From Terriglobus saanensis SP1PR4 (GTDB lineage: Bacteria > Acidobacteriota > Terriglobia > Terriglobales > Acidobacteriaceae): a stretch of 64,000 bases of DNA. This document shows, piece after piece, positions 8,141 through 15,593 of this stretch. The notes under the pieces are model-generated. The model searched no databases and was not told where the DNA came from. It was given only the letters and a program-made list of their open reading frames with translations. The DNA lies in NCBI RefSeq assembly GCF_000179915.2, contig NC_014963.1, forward strand, positions 4,650,001 through 4,714,000. Direction: 5' to 3'. Position 1 is the first letter of the stretch, and every line of letters begins with the position of its first letter. The position numbers and the translations under genes were made by a program.

Positions 8141-8461
8141 ATGGCACTCACAAAGACGTTTTCCACTCTGGTTCTTCTGGCGACCTTTTCTCTCCCCGCT
8201 GTGATTACCGCACAGGACACCGCAGCGGAGCGCCGTCACCGCCGCGCTCAACGCGCGCAGGATGCACACGATAAAGCGCATCACAACACCGCTAAGGTCG
8301 TCGGCGGATCTGCTGCCGGAGGAGCCGCTTTAGGAGCCGTTGCAGGCGGCGGAAAAGGCGCTCTTATCGGCGGTGCCGTCGGAGCCGGCGGTGGCGTTGT
8401 CGCCGACAAAATCCGCAAACACAAAGGCGTGGAGAAGCGCGAAAATCAGGATCCCCGCTAG
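8141..8461 (+). CDS. Small secreted glycine-zipper protein
   Basis: A 106-residue protein with a signal peptide (about residues 1-24, ending at ITA-QD), a basic helix rich in Arg/His, and a Gly/Ala-rich zipper (GGSAAGGAALGAVAGGGKG and following) able to form packed membrane helices, ending in a charged tail. GAGGAG precedes the ATG. Related in layout to the protein at 41190-41570. Likely an envelope protein; specific function unknown. Confidence 0.8.
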   Translation: MALTKTFSTLVLLATFSLPAVITAQDTAAERRHRRAQRAQDAHDKAHHNTAKVVGGSAAGGAALGAVAGGGKGALIGGAVGAGGGVVADKIRKHKGVEKRENQDPR

Positions 8462-8478
8462 GAACCGGATCAGATCAG

Positions 8479-9207
8479 CTAAACCGCGGCGCATCGGGAT
8501 TCTCGTCCCGGATGCGCTTCGTCCGCGGTCGCCTTCGCGTTGGCGATGAACAACCGCACTTTCTCTGGATCCTTAATCCCAGGCTCAGCTTCTACTCCGC
8601 TGGCAACGTCTACTCCCCACGGGCAGAGTGTCTCCACGGCCTCGGCAACGTTGATCGGACGCAGCCCTCCGGCAACGACAATCGGGATCTCCGCAGCGGC
8701 GATGGCCTGGGCCGCGCGCTTCCAGTTGAACGAGATCCCGGTGCCTCCGCTACCCGACTTCGTGGAAGAGTCGACCAGAATCGCGTCGGCCATCCCGTCC
8801 CCTGCGATCTGCCTGATCTGCTTTGTAAACCGTTCCAACTGACTCGCACTCTCGCTGTCACTGGCCGCAATATCCCAGTGAACCGTCTGCAGAATACGGA
8901 CGCGACCTTCTTCTCTCGGCAGCGCCCGACGCAACTCCGCTACCAGCCCAGGCACATAAGAGCGATGAAGCTGCACGCCCGTCAGGGCCGCCTCCTTCAC
9001 GACGGAAAGAATCTCTTCAGCATCCTGCGAGTGAAAGACGCCGATCTTGTCCAGCTCCGCAGGGAGGAGCGGCGTAATCGCCGCCACCTCCACCGCCGTC
9101 ACCTGCCGCGTACTGGGAGCGAAGACGAACCCCACCGCATCCGCATGGAGCGAAGCGGCGAGATGAGCGTCCGCGAGATTTGTGTTAGCGCAGATCTTGA
9201 CCCACAT
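8479..9207 (-). CDS. trpF: Phosphoribosylanthranilate isomerase
   Basis: TrpF converts N-(5-phosphoribosyl)anthranilate to CdRP, the step before TrpC in tryptophan synthesis. The 242-residue protein has VKICANT (catalytic Cys at residue 6), GFVF, GVQLH, the LVDSSTKSGSGGTG phosphate loop with the catalytic Asp, and VVAGGL near the C-terminus. It starts 28 bases after the trpC stop codon and is probably co-transcribed with it. Its stop lies 17 bases from the convergent glycine-zipper gene, with a GCGCATC...GATGCGC stem over the junction. Confidence 0.96.
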   Translation of the reverse strand: MWVKICANTNLADAHLAASLHADAVGFVFAPSTRQVTAVEVAAITPLLPAELDKIGVFHSQDAEEILSVVKEAALTGVQLHRSYVPGLVAELRRALPREEGRVRILQTVHWDIAASDSESASQLERFTKQIRQIAGDGMADAILVDSSTKSGSGGTGISFNWKRAAQAIAAAEIPIVVAGGLRPINVAEAVETLCPWGVDVASGVEAEPGIKDPEKVRLFIANAKATADEAHPGRESRCAAV

Positions 9208-9235
9208 GAGGATCTATTTTACTGCCGCAGCGTGA

Positions 9236-10039
9236 CTAATTGACCGCGACCACCGGACTAAGCAATGCGCGTAACGGTACAGCCGGGTCCGGTTGACGCA
9301 TCAGACTCTCGCCCACCAGAAAGGCGTTGTAACCCACGGCCTTCAGGCGTTCGATGTCCGCTGGCGTGTGAATACCGCTCTCTGCCACACGTACCGCATT
9401 GCCAGGAAGCTGCGCACACATACTCTCCGCAACGTCCAGCGACACCTCGAATGTCTTCAGATTGCGGCTGTTCACGCCAAACGCTTCGCAATCCAGATCG
9501 AGGACGCGATGCAGTTCATCCTCGTTATGGACTTCGCAGAGCACATCCAAATGCATCGACCGAGCCGCGTTCCGCAACGTCCGTAGTTCACCATCGGTAA
9601 GCGCCGCAGCGATCAGCAGAATCGCATCCGCGTGGTTGGCCCTGGCCTCCAAAACCTGGAAGGTGTCCACCATGAAGTCCTTACGCAGGCAGGGAATATT
9701 GCACGCCGCCGAAGCCGCGCGCAGGTTATCGAGCGACCCCAGGAAAAACTTCTCGTCCGTCAGAACGGAGAGACAGGCCGCACCTGCAGCTGCCAGCGTC
9801 GTGGCAAGCGGAGCCGCGTCAAAGTCAGGACGGATCATTCCCTTGGAGGGTGAAGCCTTTTTCAACTCGGCAATGACGGCAACCCCGTCGGTGGAGGCCC
9901 GCAGAAGGGCCGAGGCAAAGCCCCGCGGCGTATGTTTCGCCGCAGCACGCTCCAACTCCGCAAGATTTGCACTTTGTTTGCGTTCGGCAACCACGATACG
10001 TGTGTGGCTCAGGATGTTATCGAGGTGTGTGCTAGACAT
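9236..10039 (-). CDS. trpC: Indole-3-glycerol phosphate synthase
   Basis: TrpC closes CdRP to indole-3-glycerol phosphate. The protein of about 267 residues carries the family motifs AELKKASPSKGMIRPDFD (catalytic Lys and substrate phosphate site), CLRKDF, GVNSRNLKTFEV and VAESGI. I take the ATG at 10037-10039; a TTG at 10055-10057 adds six residues but lies over the only GGAG (about 12 bases upstream of the ATG). Upstream on the same strand is tRNA-Leu with its own terminator-like hairpin, downstream trpF. Confidence 0.95.
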   Translation of the reverse strand: MSSTHLDNILSHTRIVVAERKQSANLAELERAAAKHTPRGFASALLRASTDGVAVIAELKKASPSKGMIRPDFDAAPLATTLAAAGAACLSVLTDEKFFLGSLDNLRAASAACNIPCLRKDFMVDTFQVLEARANHADAILLIAAALTDGELRTLRNAARSMHLDVLCEVHNEDELHRVLDLDCEAFGVNSRNLKTFEVSLDVAESMCAQLPGNAVRVAESGIHTPADIERLKAVGYNAFLVGESLMRQPDPAVPLRALLSPVVAVN

Positions 10040-10094
10040 GATGCAGTACTTCTCCAATCTAAGAAGCTCTCGTGAACTTCTGACTTAAAGACGA

Positions 10095-10126
10095 AACGCG
10101 CAGAACAATAGAAAGCGCTGCGCGTT
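10095..10126 (-). terminator. Likely terminator between tRNA-Leu and trpC
   Basis: On the minus strand AACGCGCAG pairs with CTGCGCGTT across a 14-base loop and is followed by TCGTCTTT. It lies 12 bases after the tRNA 3' end and about 55 bases before the trpC start, so it would end or attenuate tRNA transcription before trpC. Confidence 0.45.
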
Positions 10127-10137
10127 CAAAATGTCTT

Positions 10138-10224
10138 TGGTGCCGAAAAGAGGACTCGAACCTCCACACCCTTGCGAGTACGTGGACCTGAACCACGCGC
10201 GTCTGCCAATTCCGCCATTTCGGC
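10138..10224 (-). tRNA. tRNA-Leu(CAG)
   Basis: The minus strand folds as a class II tRNA: acceptor GCCGAAA/TTTCGGC with discriminator A and an encoded CCA at 10138-10140, a D-arm with GGCGGAATTGGCAGACGC, an anticodon stem CGTGG/CCACG around loop TTCAGGT (anticodon CAG), a long variable arm and a GGTTCGAGTCC T-arm. The long variable arm and anticodon agree on leucine. Confidence 0.96.
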
Positions 10225-10273
10225 ACTGGATGCCGGGACATGGCAAAACCAAACTCCCGCCAGCAGAGCTTTC

Positions 10274-10302
10274 AGTCTTTCAAAGCAGGGGCCTGCTGTC
10301 AA
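10274..10302 (-). promoter_or_regulatory. Candidate promoter of tRNA-Leu
   Basis: On the minus strand TTGACA (10297-10302) is followed after 17 bases by AAGACT (10274-10279), about 50 bases upstream of the tRNA 5' end. The -35 is a perfect consensus; the -10 is poor. Confidence 0.3.
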
Positions 10303-10413
10303 TGCAGCCTACCATTTGCCCTTCCACTACCGTATGCTGCGATGCAGTGTCAACTTCTAGTCGGCAAAGACCGTCTATGGAAACGATCCTGTATTGGAGA
10401 CATAATTTCTACC

Positions 10414-10671
10414 ATGGTTGAAAAAAACAAATTGAAGGAAGCTGAGTCAGCAGAGACGATCCCGGAAGATCTCGCCATCGAAATCCGCAAACTCGCGCAC
10501 GATCTCAGCAACTCGCTGGAGATCATCGTGCAAACAAGCTATCTCCTCGGTACGACTGAGCTGAAACCGCCCGCTGACGACTGGATGCGCATGCTCGACA
10601 ACGGCGTGCAAAAATCGCTCGAAATCAATCTGCGCCTGCGTGAATACATCAAAAACCACACCACCCGCTAA
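10414..10671 (+). CDS. Small histidine-kinase dimerisation/phosphotransfer-like protein
   Basis: An 85-residue protein starting at ATG 10414 (the frame continues upstream over the tRNA and promoter but that part is not protein-like). The core RKLAHDLSNSLEIIVQTSYLL resembles the H-box helix of sensor kinases, where the His before Asp-Leu is phosphorylated, followed by a second helix (DDWMRMLDNGVQKSLEINLRLREYI) as in a DHp hairpin. There is no ATPase domain. It could be a stand-alone phosphotransfer or anti-kinase domain. The nearby convergent receiver protein at 11080-11688 is a possible partner. Ribosome binding site GGAG lies 14 bases upstream, rather far. Confidence 0.6.
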   Translation: MVEKNKLKEAESAETIPEDLAIEIRKLAHDLSNSLEIIVQTSYLLGTTELKPPADDWMRMLDNGVQKSLEINLRLREYIKNHTTR

Positions 10672-10675
10672 CAAA

Positions 10676-10992
10676 AGGTTTAGTGCCCCATTCCCTCGCA
10701 GCTTCATCGCGAAACCGGGGTCCCCGGCGAACGGCTTTTTGTTCGCTGGAGTGGGATAGGGTGGGGTCGCGCGGAGCGCACAAACAGATTCCTTAGGAAA
10801 CTCAAAGCTGGGTGCCCCATACATCGCGTTCTTTGCGATGTGTGGGTATGCGCAAAGCGCATCGTTCGCTCGAAGAGCGACCAGCGTATCCCTCCGCTTC
10901 GCTACGGGATGACGAAAATTCAGGTTGGTGAATGATCAGGATCGTGAACTTACCCCACCCTTTCGCAAAGAGCGCGAAAGAATGGGGCACGA
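10676..10992. repeat. Composite intergenic repeat, copy 1
   Basis: A mosaic of modules seen elsewhere in the window: a GTGCCCCATTC...GCGAAA / CCCCACCCTTTCGC...GCGAAAGAATGGGGCAC pair at the two ends, a GGGTGCCCC hairpin (stem 10816-10827 with 10835-10846, 12 bp including one G-T), a GCGCAAAGCGC stem, and a TCCGCTTCGCTACGGGATGAC module. No coding potential. Related copies are at 12650, 24578, 27756, 46066, 52700 and 62565. Confidence 0.75.
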
Positions 10993-11027
10993 AGCCTTCC
11001 AATCAGAGACATTTGCGTTCTTCAAAG

Positions 11028-11064
11028 CACAGAGAGGGCGGCCACCATGGCCGCCCTCTCTGTG
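11028..11064 (-). terminator. Intrinsic terminator downstream of the receiver/histone-tail gene
   Basis: A 16-bp perfect stem (CACAGAGAGGGCGGCC and its complement) with a five-base loop, 16 bases after the stop codon of the gene at 11080-11688; followed on that strand by CTTTG. It can serve both strands. Confidence 0.7.
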
Positions 11065-11079
11065 TTAACTCCAACAAAA

Positions 11080-11688
11080 CTACCGCTTCTTAGCAGCCTT
11101 CTTCACAACCACTTTCTTTTTCTTCGCGGGAGGCTTGGCTTTCTTGGCGGGAGCAACCTTCTTCGCTGGCGCAACCACCTTCTTCGCCGCAACTCTCTTC
11201 TTCACCACAGCCTTCTTAGCCGCCGTCTTCGTCGACTTCTTCACCGTAGCCGAGCGCTTCGCAGCGGACTTACCCGTCGTCCTCACAGGCGCAGCCTTCT
11301 TCACGGTCACGCCGCTCAATTCATTCTGGCGCGCCACGAAAAGATCCTCCAGCTGCTGCAGAAGCACACGCGTATGCATCGGCTTCACCAGCATCTGGTC
11401 CGCTCCCATGTCCTGCCAGGAGATATCGTCCACCGGAAACGCCGTCAGCAGCGCGACCGCAGGTTTGTAGGAAACCTTGCGCGCCTCGGCGATCACATCC
11501 TCACCCGCGCGCTCATCTTCCATGCGCATATCGGTGATCACCATCTCGTACTCGCGATGGCGGATACGCGCCTTCCCCTCGCGGGCAGAGGTGGCAGTAT
11601 CTACATCGAATCCACTGATCTCCAGCACAGCTTTAAGCGTAAGCAGAACAGCAACTTCATCATCGACAAGCAGAATGCGGCGTTTCAT
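11080..11688 (-). CDS. Response regulator receiver domain with histone H1-like Lys/Ala-rich tail
   Basis: A 202-residue two-part protein. Residues 1-120 form a CheY-like receiver with the full active site: Asp9-Asp10 acid pocket, phospho-acceptor Asp53 (MVITDMRM), Thr82 and Lys102 (LVKPMH). Residues 130-202 are a low-complexity tail of AKK/VKK/PAKK repeats with about 26 Lys and 4 Arg in 73 residues and no acidic residue, like the C-terminal domain of histone H1 and bacterial Hc1/AlgP-type proteins that bind DNA without sequence specificity. There is no helix-turn-helix. A phosphorylation-controlled DNA-compacting or nucleoid protein is the natural inference; it is not proven. A strong terminator follows. 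Confidence 0.88.
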   Translation of the reverse strand: MKRRILLVDDEVAVLLTLKAVLEISGFDVDTATSAREGKARIRHREYEMVITDMRMEDERAGEDVIAEARKVSYKPAVALLTAFPVDDISWQDMGADQMLVKPMHTRVLLQQLEDLFVARQNELSGVTVKKAAPVRTTGKSAAKRSATVKKSTKTAAKKAVVKKRVAAKKVVAPAKKVAPAKKAKPPAKKKKVVVKKAAKKR

Positions 11689-11945
11689 ATCTTTTGATGT
11701 TCCTCTTCATTCGAATATGCTTCCATCGCACTGCGCAGTCTGCTGTGTAGCAGGCGCAACACTACGTTTTACAGCATAGAAGGTTTGCGCCCTCCGCGGG
11801 GCTCTTGGGCTACTATCCCTCACAACAACCCTTTACTTTTCGCGCAAATGATATACTTTGCCTTGCAGACGACCCTGTGAAACGCGTGCAGCATCCAACT
11901 TCTCGCGCATGATTTCACCAGAGAGTCGCATCTGCGGAGGCAATT

Positions 11946-12593
11946 ATTCCACCGTTTACTGACAAGCGAGCCATCAAAAGCTTCATCCGTACCAACGAAA
12001 AGATCCGCGCGAGAGAGATCCGCGTCATCGACGAAAACGGCGAACAGATGGGCATTATGGCCCCGTTCGACGCTCTGAAGGTCGCCCGCGAACGTGGGCT
12101 GGATCTCGTCGAGATCTCCCCCAACGCCGTTCCCCCCGTCTGCCGCATCCAGGACTACGGCAAGTACCTCTACGAAAAAGATAAGAGCGACCGGGCTGCC
12201 CGCAAGAAGCAGAAGGTCATCGTCATCAAGGAAGTCAAATTCTCGGTCACCGTGGACGAGCATGACTACCAGACGAAGAAGAACATGGCTGTCCGCTTCC
12301 TCGGCGACGGCGACAAGGTGAAAGCCTCCCTGCGTTTCCGCGGCCGCCAGATGGCGCATCGCGACCTGGGCTACAAGATCATCAACCGCCTCATCATGGA
12401 TATCGGCGACGCTGGCATCGTAGAGTTCATGCCCCGCATGGAAGGCACCACGCTGCACGCCATCATCGCCCCGACCAAGAAGGCGGAAGCCCCCGCACCG
12501 CCCAAGAAGGTCGAAGCTCCAGCGGCTCCAAAAGCCGCCGAAGCCGCCGCACCTGTTCCCGCTCCGGTCGCAGAGACAGTTCCCCAGGCCTAG
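11946..12593 (+). CDS. infC: Translation initiation factor IF-3, AUU start
   Basis: IF-3 binds the 30S subunit and proofreads start codons. The sequence shows the N-domain (SFIRTNEKIRAREIRVID, then MGIMAPFDALKVARERGLDLVEISP), the YGKYLYEK linker and the C-domain (KEVKFSVTVDEHDYQTKKN, RFRGRQMAHRDLG), then an extra Ala/Pro/Lys/Glu-rich tail of about 45 residues. From the in-frame stop at 11910-11912 to residue 35 there is no ATG, GTG, TTG or CTG codon, so the start must be rare; ATT at 11946-11948 lies five bases after GGAGG (11936-11940). E. coli infC also starts with AUU and is autoregulated by it. A strong terminator follows. Confidence 0.95.
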   Translation: MPPFTDKRAIKSFIRTNEKIRAREIRVIDENGEQMGIMAPFDALKVARERGLDLVEISPNAVPPVCRIQDYGKYLYEKDKSDRAARKKQKVIVIKEVKFSVTVDEHDYQTKKNMAVRFLGDGDKVKASLRFRGRQMAHRDLGYKIINRLIMDIGDAGIVEFMPRMEGTTLHAIIAPTKKAEAPAPPKKVEAPAAPKAAEAAAPVPAPVAETVPQA

Positions 12594-12612
12594 CTCTACC
12601 GCAACAAACCAA

Positions 12613-12645
12613 AAAGGGCGTGCCTTCCGGCACGCCCTTTGTTTT
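12613..12645 (+). terminator. Intrinsic terminator of infC
   Basis: A 12-bp perfect stem (AAAGGGCGTGCC, loop TTCC, complement) followed by GTTTT, 20 bases after the infC stop codon. Confidence 0.9.
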
Positions 12646-12649
12646 CCCG

Positions 12650-12870
12650 TGACCCATTCTTTCGCAGTTTTATCGCGAAAGGGTGGGGTTCGCGCGGAGC
12701 GCATAAACCAGATTTCTCAGGAAACCCATAATCGGGTGCCCCACACATCGCGCTCTTTGCGATGTGTGGGTATTCGCGCGGAAGCGCGAACCGCTTTTAC
12801 AACTTCCACTCCATCGGATCCAATAACGGAACCAGCATCCCTCCCGCACATCGCAAAAACGCGATGTACG
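12650..12870. repeat. Composite intergenic repeat, copy 2
   Basis: Carries the same modules as the copy at 10676: CCCATTCTTTCGCAG...CGCGAAAGGGTGGGG, a CGCGCGGAGCGCA module, and a GGGTGCCCC hairpin with a perfect 12-bp stem (12740-12751 with 12759-12770), followed by a GCGCGGAAGCGCG stem. No coding potential. Confidence 0.75.
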
Positions 12871-12916
12871 GAGCACCCGGCACCCGGATCTGCGGCTTTC
12901 CCGAAAGAAAGCGCGT

Positions 12917-13870
12917 TTATCCCGCCTTCTGCCCCCGCCGACAGACAATACTCAACTTCTCCGTAGCCAGAATTCGCCGCGCCTGGGTCCGCGCATGCGT
13001 CGCCCAGGGTCCCACCGGGTCCAGACGGACATAGGCCTGCCAGTATTTCAGGGCTTTCCGACGCTGCCCCTGCCTTTCGTAGGCCAGCGCGAGGTTGTAA
13101 TGGGCGTCCGCGTACTCAGGGACCAGCGCAATGGCACGCTGGTACGCCACAATGGCCTCTGGAAGCCGCTGGAGCTCGTCCAGGACGTTCCCAAGGTCGA
13201 AGAAGGCCAGGGCGTAGAAGGGATCGACCTCGGTGGCGTAGCGATACCTCTGCTCCGCTTCCTCAAACTCTCTCTGGTTGTACAAAATCGTCCCCAGATT
13301 GATCGAAGAAGCCGCATGCTTCGGCTGAATCCGCAGGACCTCGCGATAAAGCCCGGCGGCCTCTGTCACAGTCGTGGGCTCCTCTTCCTTCTGGACGGCC
13401 TTCAGGAAGAGCTCCTGCGCCTGTTGGGCGATGCGAGAGACGTGCTCGGCGTCCGGTTTGCGGGTCGCCACCATCTGCGAGGGAATCTTTCCCGCCAGCT
13501 CAAAATCGAAGACCAGCTGGTGCGTCTGGGGATCCACCAGCGCTCCGCTATGGCGGAAGACGAGCCGCGAACCCCGCGGGACCGGGCTGGCCTCGCGCAG
13601 TGGGTTGAGCGTGCCAACCAGCTTCTGCATGGCGGAGACCGAGTTGCGAATATTCCGCGGCGAGATACGCGCCGCGCAGATCTCCCGCAAGCGGCGGAGA
13701 TGCGATAGATCTTCAAAAGTGTACGATTCGGCCACGTGCATCAGGCCAGAGCGCTGCCACGACGCAATCTGCCGCGCAGGCAGACGCAGAATCCGCGCCA
13801 GATCCTGACGGGTAAACCGCGTCACAGGCGAGGAAGCATTCAGCGCAGCAATGGCAAGCGTTTCAGGCAC
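12917..13870 (-). CDS. MerR-like DNA-binding domain fused to TPR repeats
   Basis: A protein of about 317 residues. The N-terminal part (VTRFTRQDLARILRLPARQIASWQRSGL... FEDLSHLRRLREICAARIS) has the helix-turn-helix and wing pattern of MerR-type regulators. The C-terminal half has three to four tetratricopeptide repeats (for example ASSINLGTILYNQREFEEAEQRY, ALAFFDLGNVLDELQRLPEAI, ADAHYNLALAYERQGQRRKAL). The frame continues 5' through a tRNA gene, so that extension is not coding; GTG at 13868-13870 or a TTG at 13907-13909 are the plausible starts, neither with a clear ribosome binding site. Target and ligand are unknown. Confidence 0.78.
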   Translation of the reverse strand: MPETLAIAALNASSPVTRFTRQDLARILRLPARQIASWQRSGLMHVAESYTFEDLSHLRRLREICAARISPRNIRNSVSAMQKLVGTLNPLREASPVPRGSRLVFRHSGALVDPQTHQLVFDFELAGKIPSQMVATRKPDAEHVSRIAQQAQELFLKAVQKEEEPTTVTEAAGLYREVLRIQPKHAASSINLGTILYNQREFEEAEQRYRYATEVDPFYALAFFDLGNVLDELQRLPEAIVAYQRAIALVPEYADAHYNLALAYERQGQRRKALKYWQAYVRLDPVGPWATHARTQARRILATEKLSIVCRRGQKAG

Positions 13871-13986
13871 GTTACGTGCGAGTATGCGGCCACAGACACG
13901 CACAATCAAGGCTTCGCAAGCGCCAAACGCAGAAATGCGTGGATAACTTGTACCAACATGGGTTCCGGAGGCTACGGAAGGGTGAC

Positions 13987-14062
13987 TGGAGCCGACGAGC
14001 GGACTTGAACCGCTGACCTGCTGATTACGAATCAGCTGCTCTACCAACTGAGCTACGTCGGC
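13987..14062 (-). tRNA. tRNA-Thr(CGT)
   Basis: The minus strand gives a complete cloverleaf: acceptor GCCGACG/CGTCGGC, D-arm with GTAGCTCAGTTGGTAGAGC, anticodon stem GCTGA/TCAGC around TTCGTAA (anticodon CGT), T-arm with GGTTCAAGTCC, and an encoded CCA at 13987-13989. It lies about 115 bases upstream of the MerR-TPR gene on the same strand. Confidence 0.96.
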
Positions 14063-14401
14063 CTGCAAGGTCGATTCTAACGGCAAGTTACTGGTTCCAC
14101 CAAACGCGAGAGCCTATGCCGCCCTGAGAGTCGCCAAAGCCGCCTCAGACGCCCCCGGAAACATGAAAAGGCCGCCCGGAAACCGGGCGGCCTTTTCGTC
14201 AGGGAGAATAGTTCCAACGGAGGCAAAGCCATCAGAACTTTCTGGCGAAATACTATGTTTCATGGAAAGCCCATGTCAAGGATAAACCTATGGCATATTC
14301 AAATACTTTAGAATCAATAGTTTGAAGATTTGCATGAATCGCTAATCGGCCATCTTGCTTTGCCTTTTGTTCGCCTTTTTCCTAAGCTTCGCCGAGCCCG
14401 C
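14063..14401. other. Intergenic region between tRNA-Thr and a secreted protein gene
   Basis: Holds a strong bidirectional terminator (listed separately) and, to its right, an AT-richer stretch (about 14220-14340) in which I see no gene, RNA or repeat. The tRNA promoter should lie just right of 14062 but no clear hexamers are visible. Confidence 0.5.
14166..14196 (-). terminator. Bidirectional intrinsic terminator
   Basis: A 14-bp perfect stem (AAAAGGCCGCCCGG, loop AAA, complement) with A and T runs at either side. It lies about 205 bases after the stop of the gene at 14402-15538 and upstream of tRNA-Thr, separating the two transcripts. Confidence 0.85.
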
Positions 14402-15538
14402 CTATGGCCGCTGCGGCTCAACCGGCGGTTTGGAATGCTGGAGTTTCGTACTCGGTTTTCCACCGAGATCGAGCCGAATAATTTCCATGTCTTCGAGCGA
14501 AGAGAGCGGCTTGCCCTGCATCTTGCGGACCAGCGCTCTACCTCCTCCGAAGAAGATTCCGAGAATCAGCGCGGCGAAGGTCATGATCCCAACGAACGCG
14601 AGGATCTTCACCATCACGCTCGCCGTCTGTTGCACCTTATCGACAAAGCCTTCCGGTTTGTTCCACGTGACCTGCGCGTTCTCCGTGACCTTGCCCACCA
14701 ATGCAGTCGCCTGCGCCTGCGTGAAGCCATGCGTCGCAATCGCCACCATCGTGCTCACGCGCCGCACTGCCGTGTTGGGCTCCGATTTGAAAGCGGCTTC
14801 GATCGCGCGACTACGGTCTGCGGCGATCTGCGGCGTCGGGTAGAAGAAGATGGCCAGCGTTCCGCTTCCCGGCCGGCCAACGTAATGTGCTGTGATGATC
14901 TCCGGCGATTTGCTGAACTCCACCACGTCCGCAGGCAAGGAAAATCCAAGCTTCGCGTACGTTGCCGGTCCCACCGCGTAGCGAATGCTCTCCGCCTCCA
15001 GGCCCTGCTTGGGAAGACGCGTCGGTAGCAGCGGCAGAGCTCCCTTCGTTCCGCCAGGCTTGGGCAGCGTCGTCAACAGGTCGCGCAGTGCGGACAGCTT
15101 AATCCCCTGCAGGCCCGTCGCCGTCACATCGACTGCGGTATCGCCCGCCCAGAACATCAGGTGTCCCGGAGCCAGAGCGCAGTCTTCCCCCAGCGTGGCA
15201 GAAGGATCGCAGCGATGCATCTCCGCGCGGTGTAGCGTGAAGTAGCTATAAGCGCCCGTCGCGTCCTGCATCTCCGTGGCGGCGATGGTGAGCGTGGTCT
15301 TGCCCCCGTCCGTCTGGTTGTACTCGGCGGTCTCGCTGCGCTTCACACCGAACTCTTTGGCCTCATCCGGTGCAATGACGACCGCAGCGGAAGCCGTGCT
15401 TGTGCGATGAAAGACACCGAAGCTCTCCGGAAGCAGAGGTGCCGGAGGAAGAGAGACATTGGCGGGCGAGGGTCCCTGCGCGAACACAGCAAGGGACAGA
15501 AGAGGAAGGAGAACAGCGGCGATACGAAGGGGAGGCAT
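14402..15538 (-). CDS. Exported protein of unknown function with C-terminal membrane helix
   Basis: A 378-residue protein with a signal peptide (cleaved near VFA-QG), a soluble region without a motif I can name with certainty (it resembles an acidobacterial family that includes DUF6599), a hydrophobic helix near residues 312-334 (VKILAFVGIMTFAALILGIFFGGG) and a short cytoplasmic tail rich in Lys and Pro. Cysteines in HRCDPSATLGEDC may form a disulphide. It lies 55 bases after the start of neither neighbour; the amidase gene upstream on the same strand begins a separate unit. Probably an envelope protein. Confidence 0.75.
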   Translation of the reverse strand: MPPLRIAAVLLPLLSLAVFAQGPSPANVSLPPAPLLPESFGVFHRTSTASAAVVIAPDEAKEFGVKRSETAEYNQTDGGKTTLTIAATEMQDATGAYSYFTLHRAEMHRCDPSATLGEDCALAPGHLMFWAGDTAVDVTATGLQGIKLSALRDLLTTLPKPGGTKGALPLLPTRLPKQGLEAESIRYAVGPATYAKLGFSLPADVVEFSKSPEIITAHYVGRPGSGTLAIFFYPTPQIAADRSRAIEAAFKSEPNTAVRRVSTMVAIATHGFTQAQATALVGKVTENAQVTWNKPEGFVDKVQQTASVMVKILAFVGIMTFAALILGIFFGGGRALVRKMQGKPLSSLEDMEIIRLDLGGKPSTKLQHSKPPVEPQRP

Positions 15539-15593
15539 ACAGCCGTCAGACTACCACCGCCCCCGGAAGGTGAGCAGCCCCCGTTAGGTCAGG

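Noticed and set aside
8461-8530. GCGCATC...GATGCGC hairpin between the glycine-zipper gene and trpF as a riboswitch
   Set aside because: It is a short stem at a convergent junction with no leader context; at best a weak terminator.
11820-12704. 294-codon minus-strand frame opposite infC
   Set aside because: Lies across infC and its terminator; product has no family resemblance.
10676-12870. The repeat hairpins as CRISPR repeats or a transposable element
   Set aside because: Copies are dispersed, not arrayed with regular spacers, and no transposase or cas gene is present.
13880-14086. N-terminal extension of the MerR-TPR frame beginning MPLESTLQADVAQLVEQL
   Set aside because: This is the translation of tRNA-Thr; the gene starts downstream.
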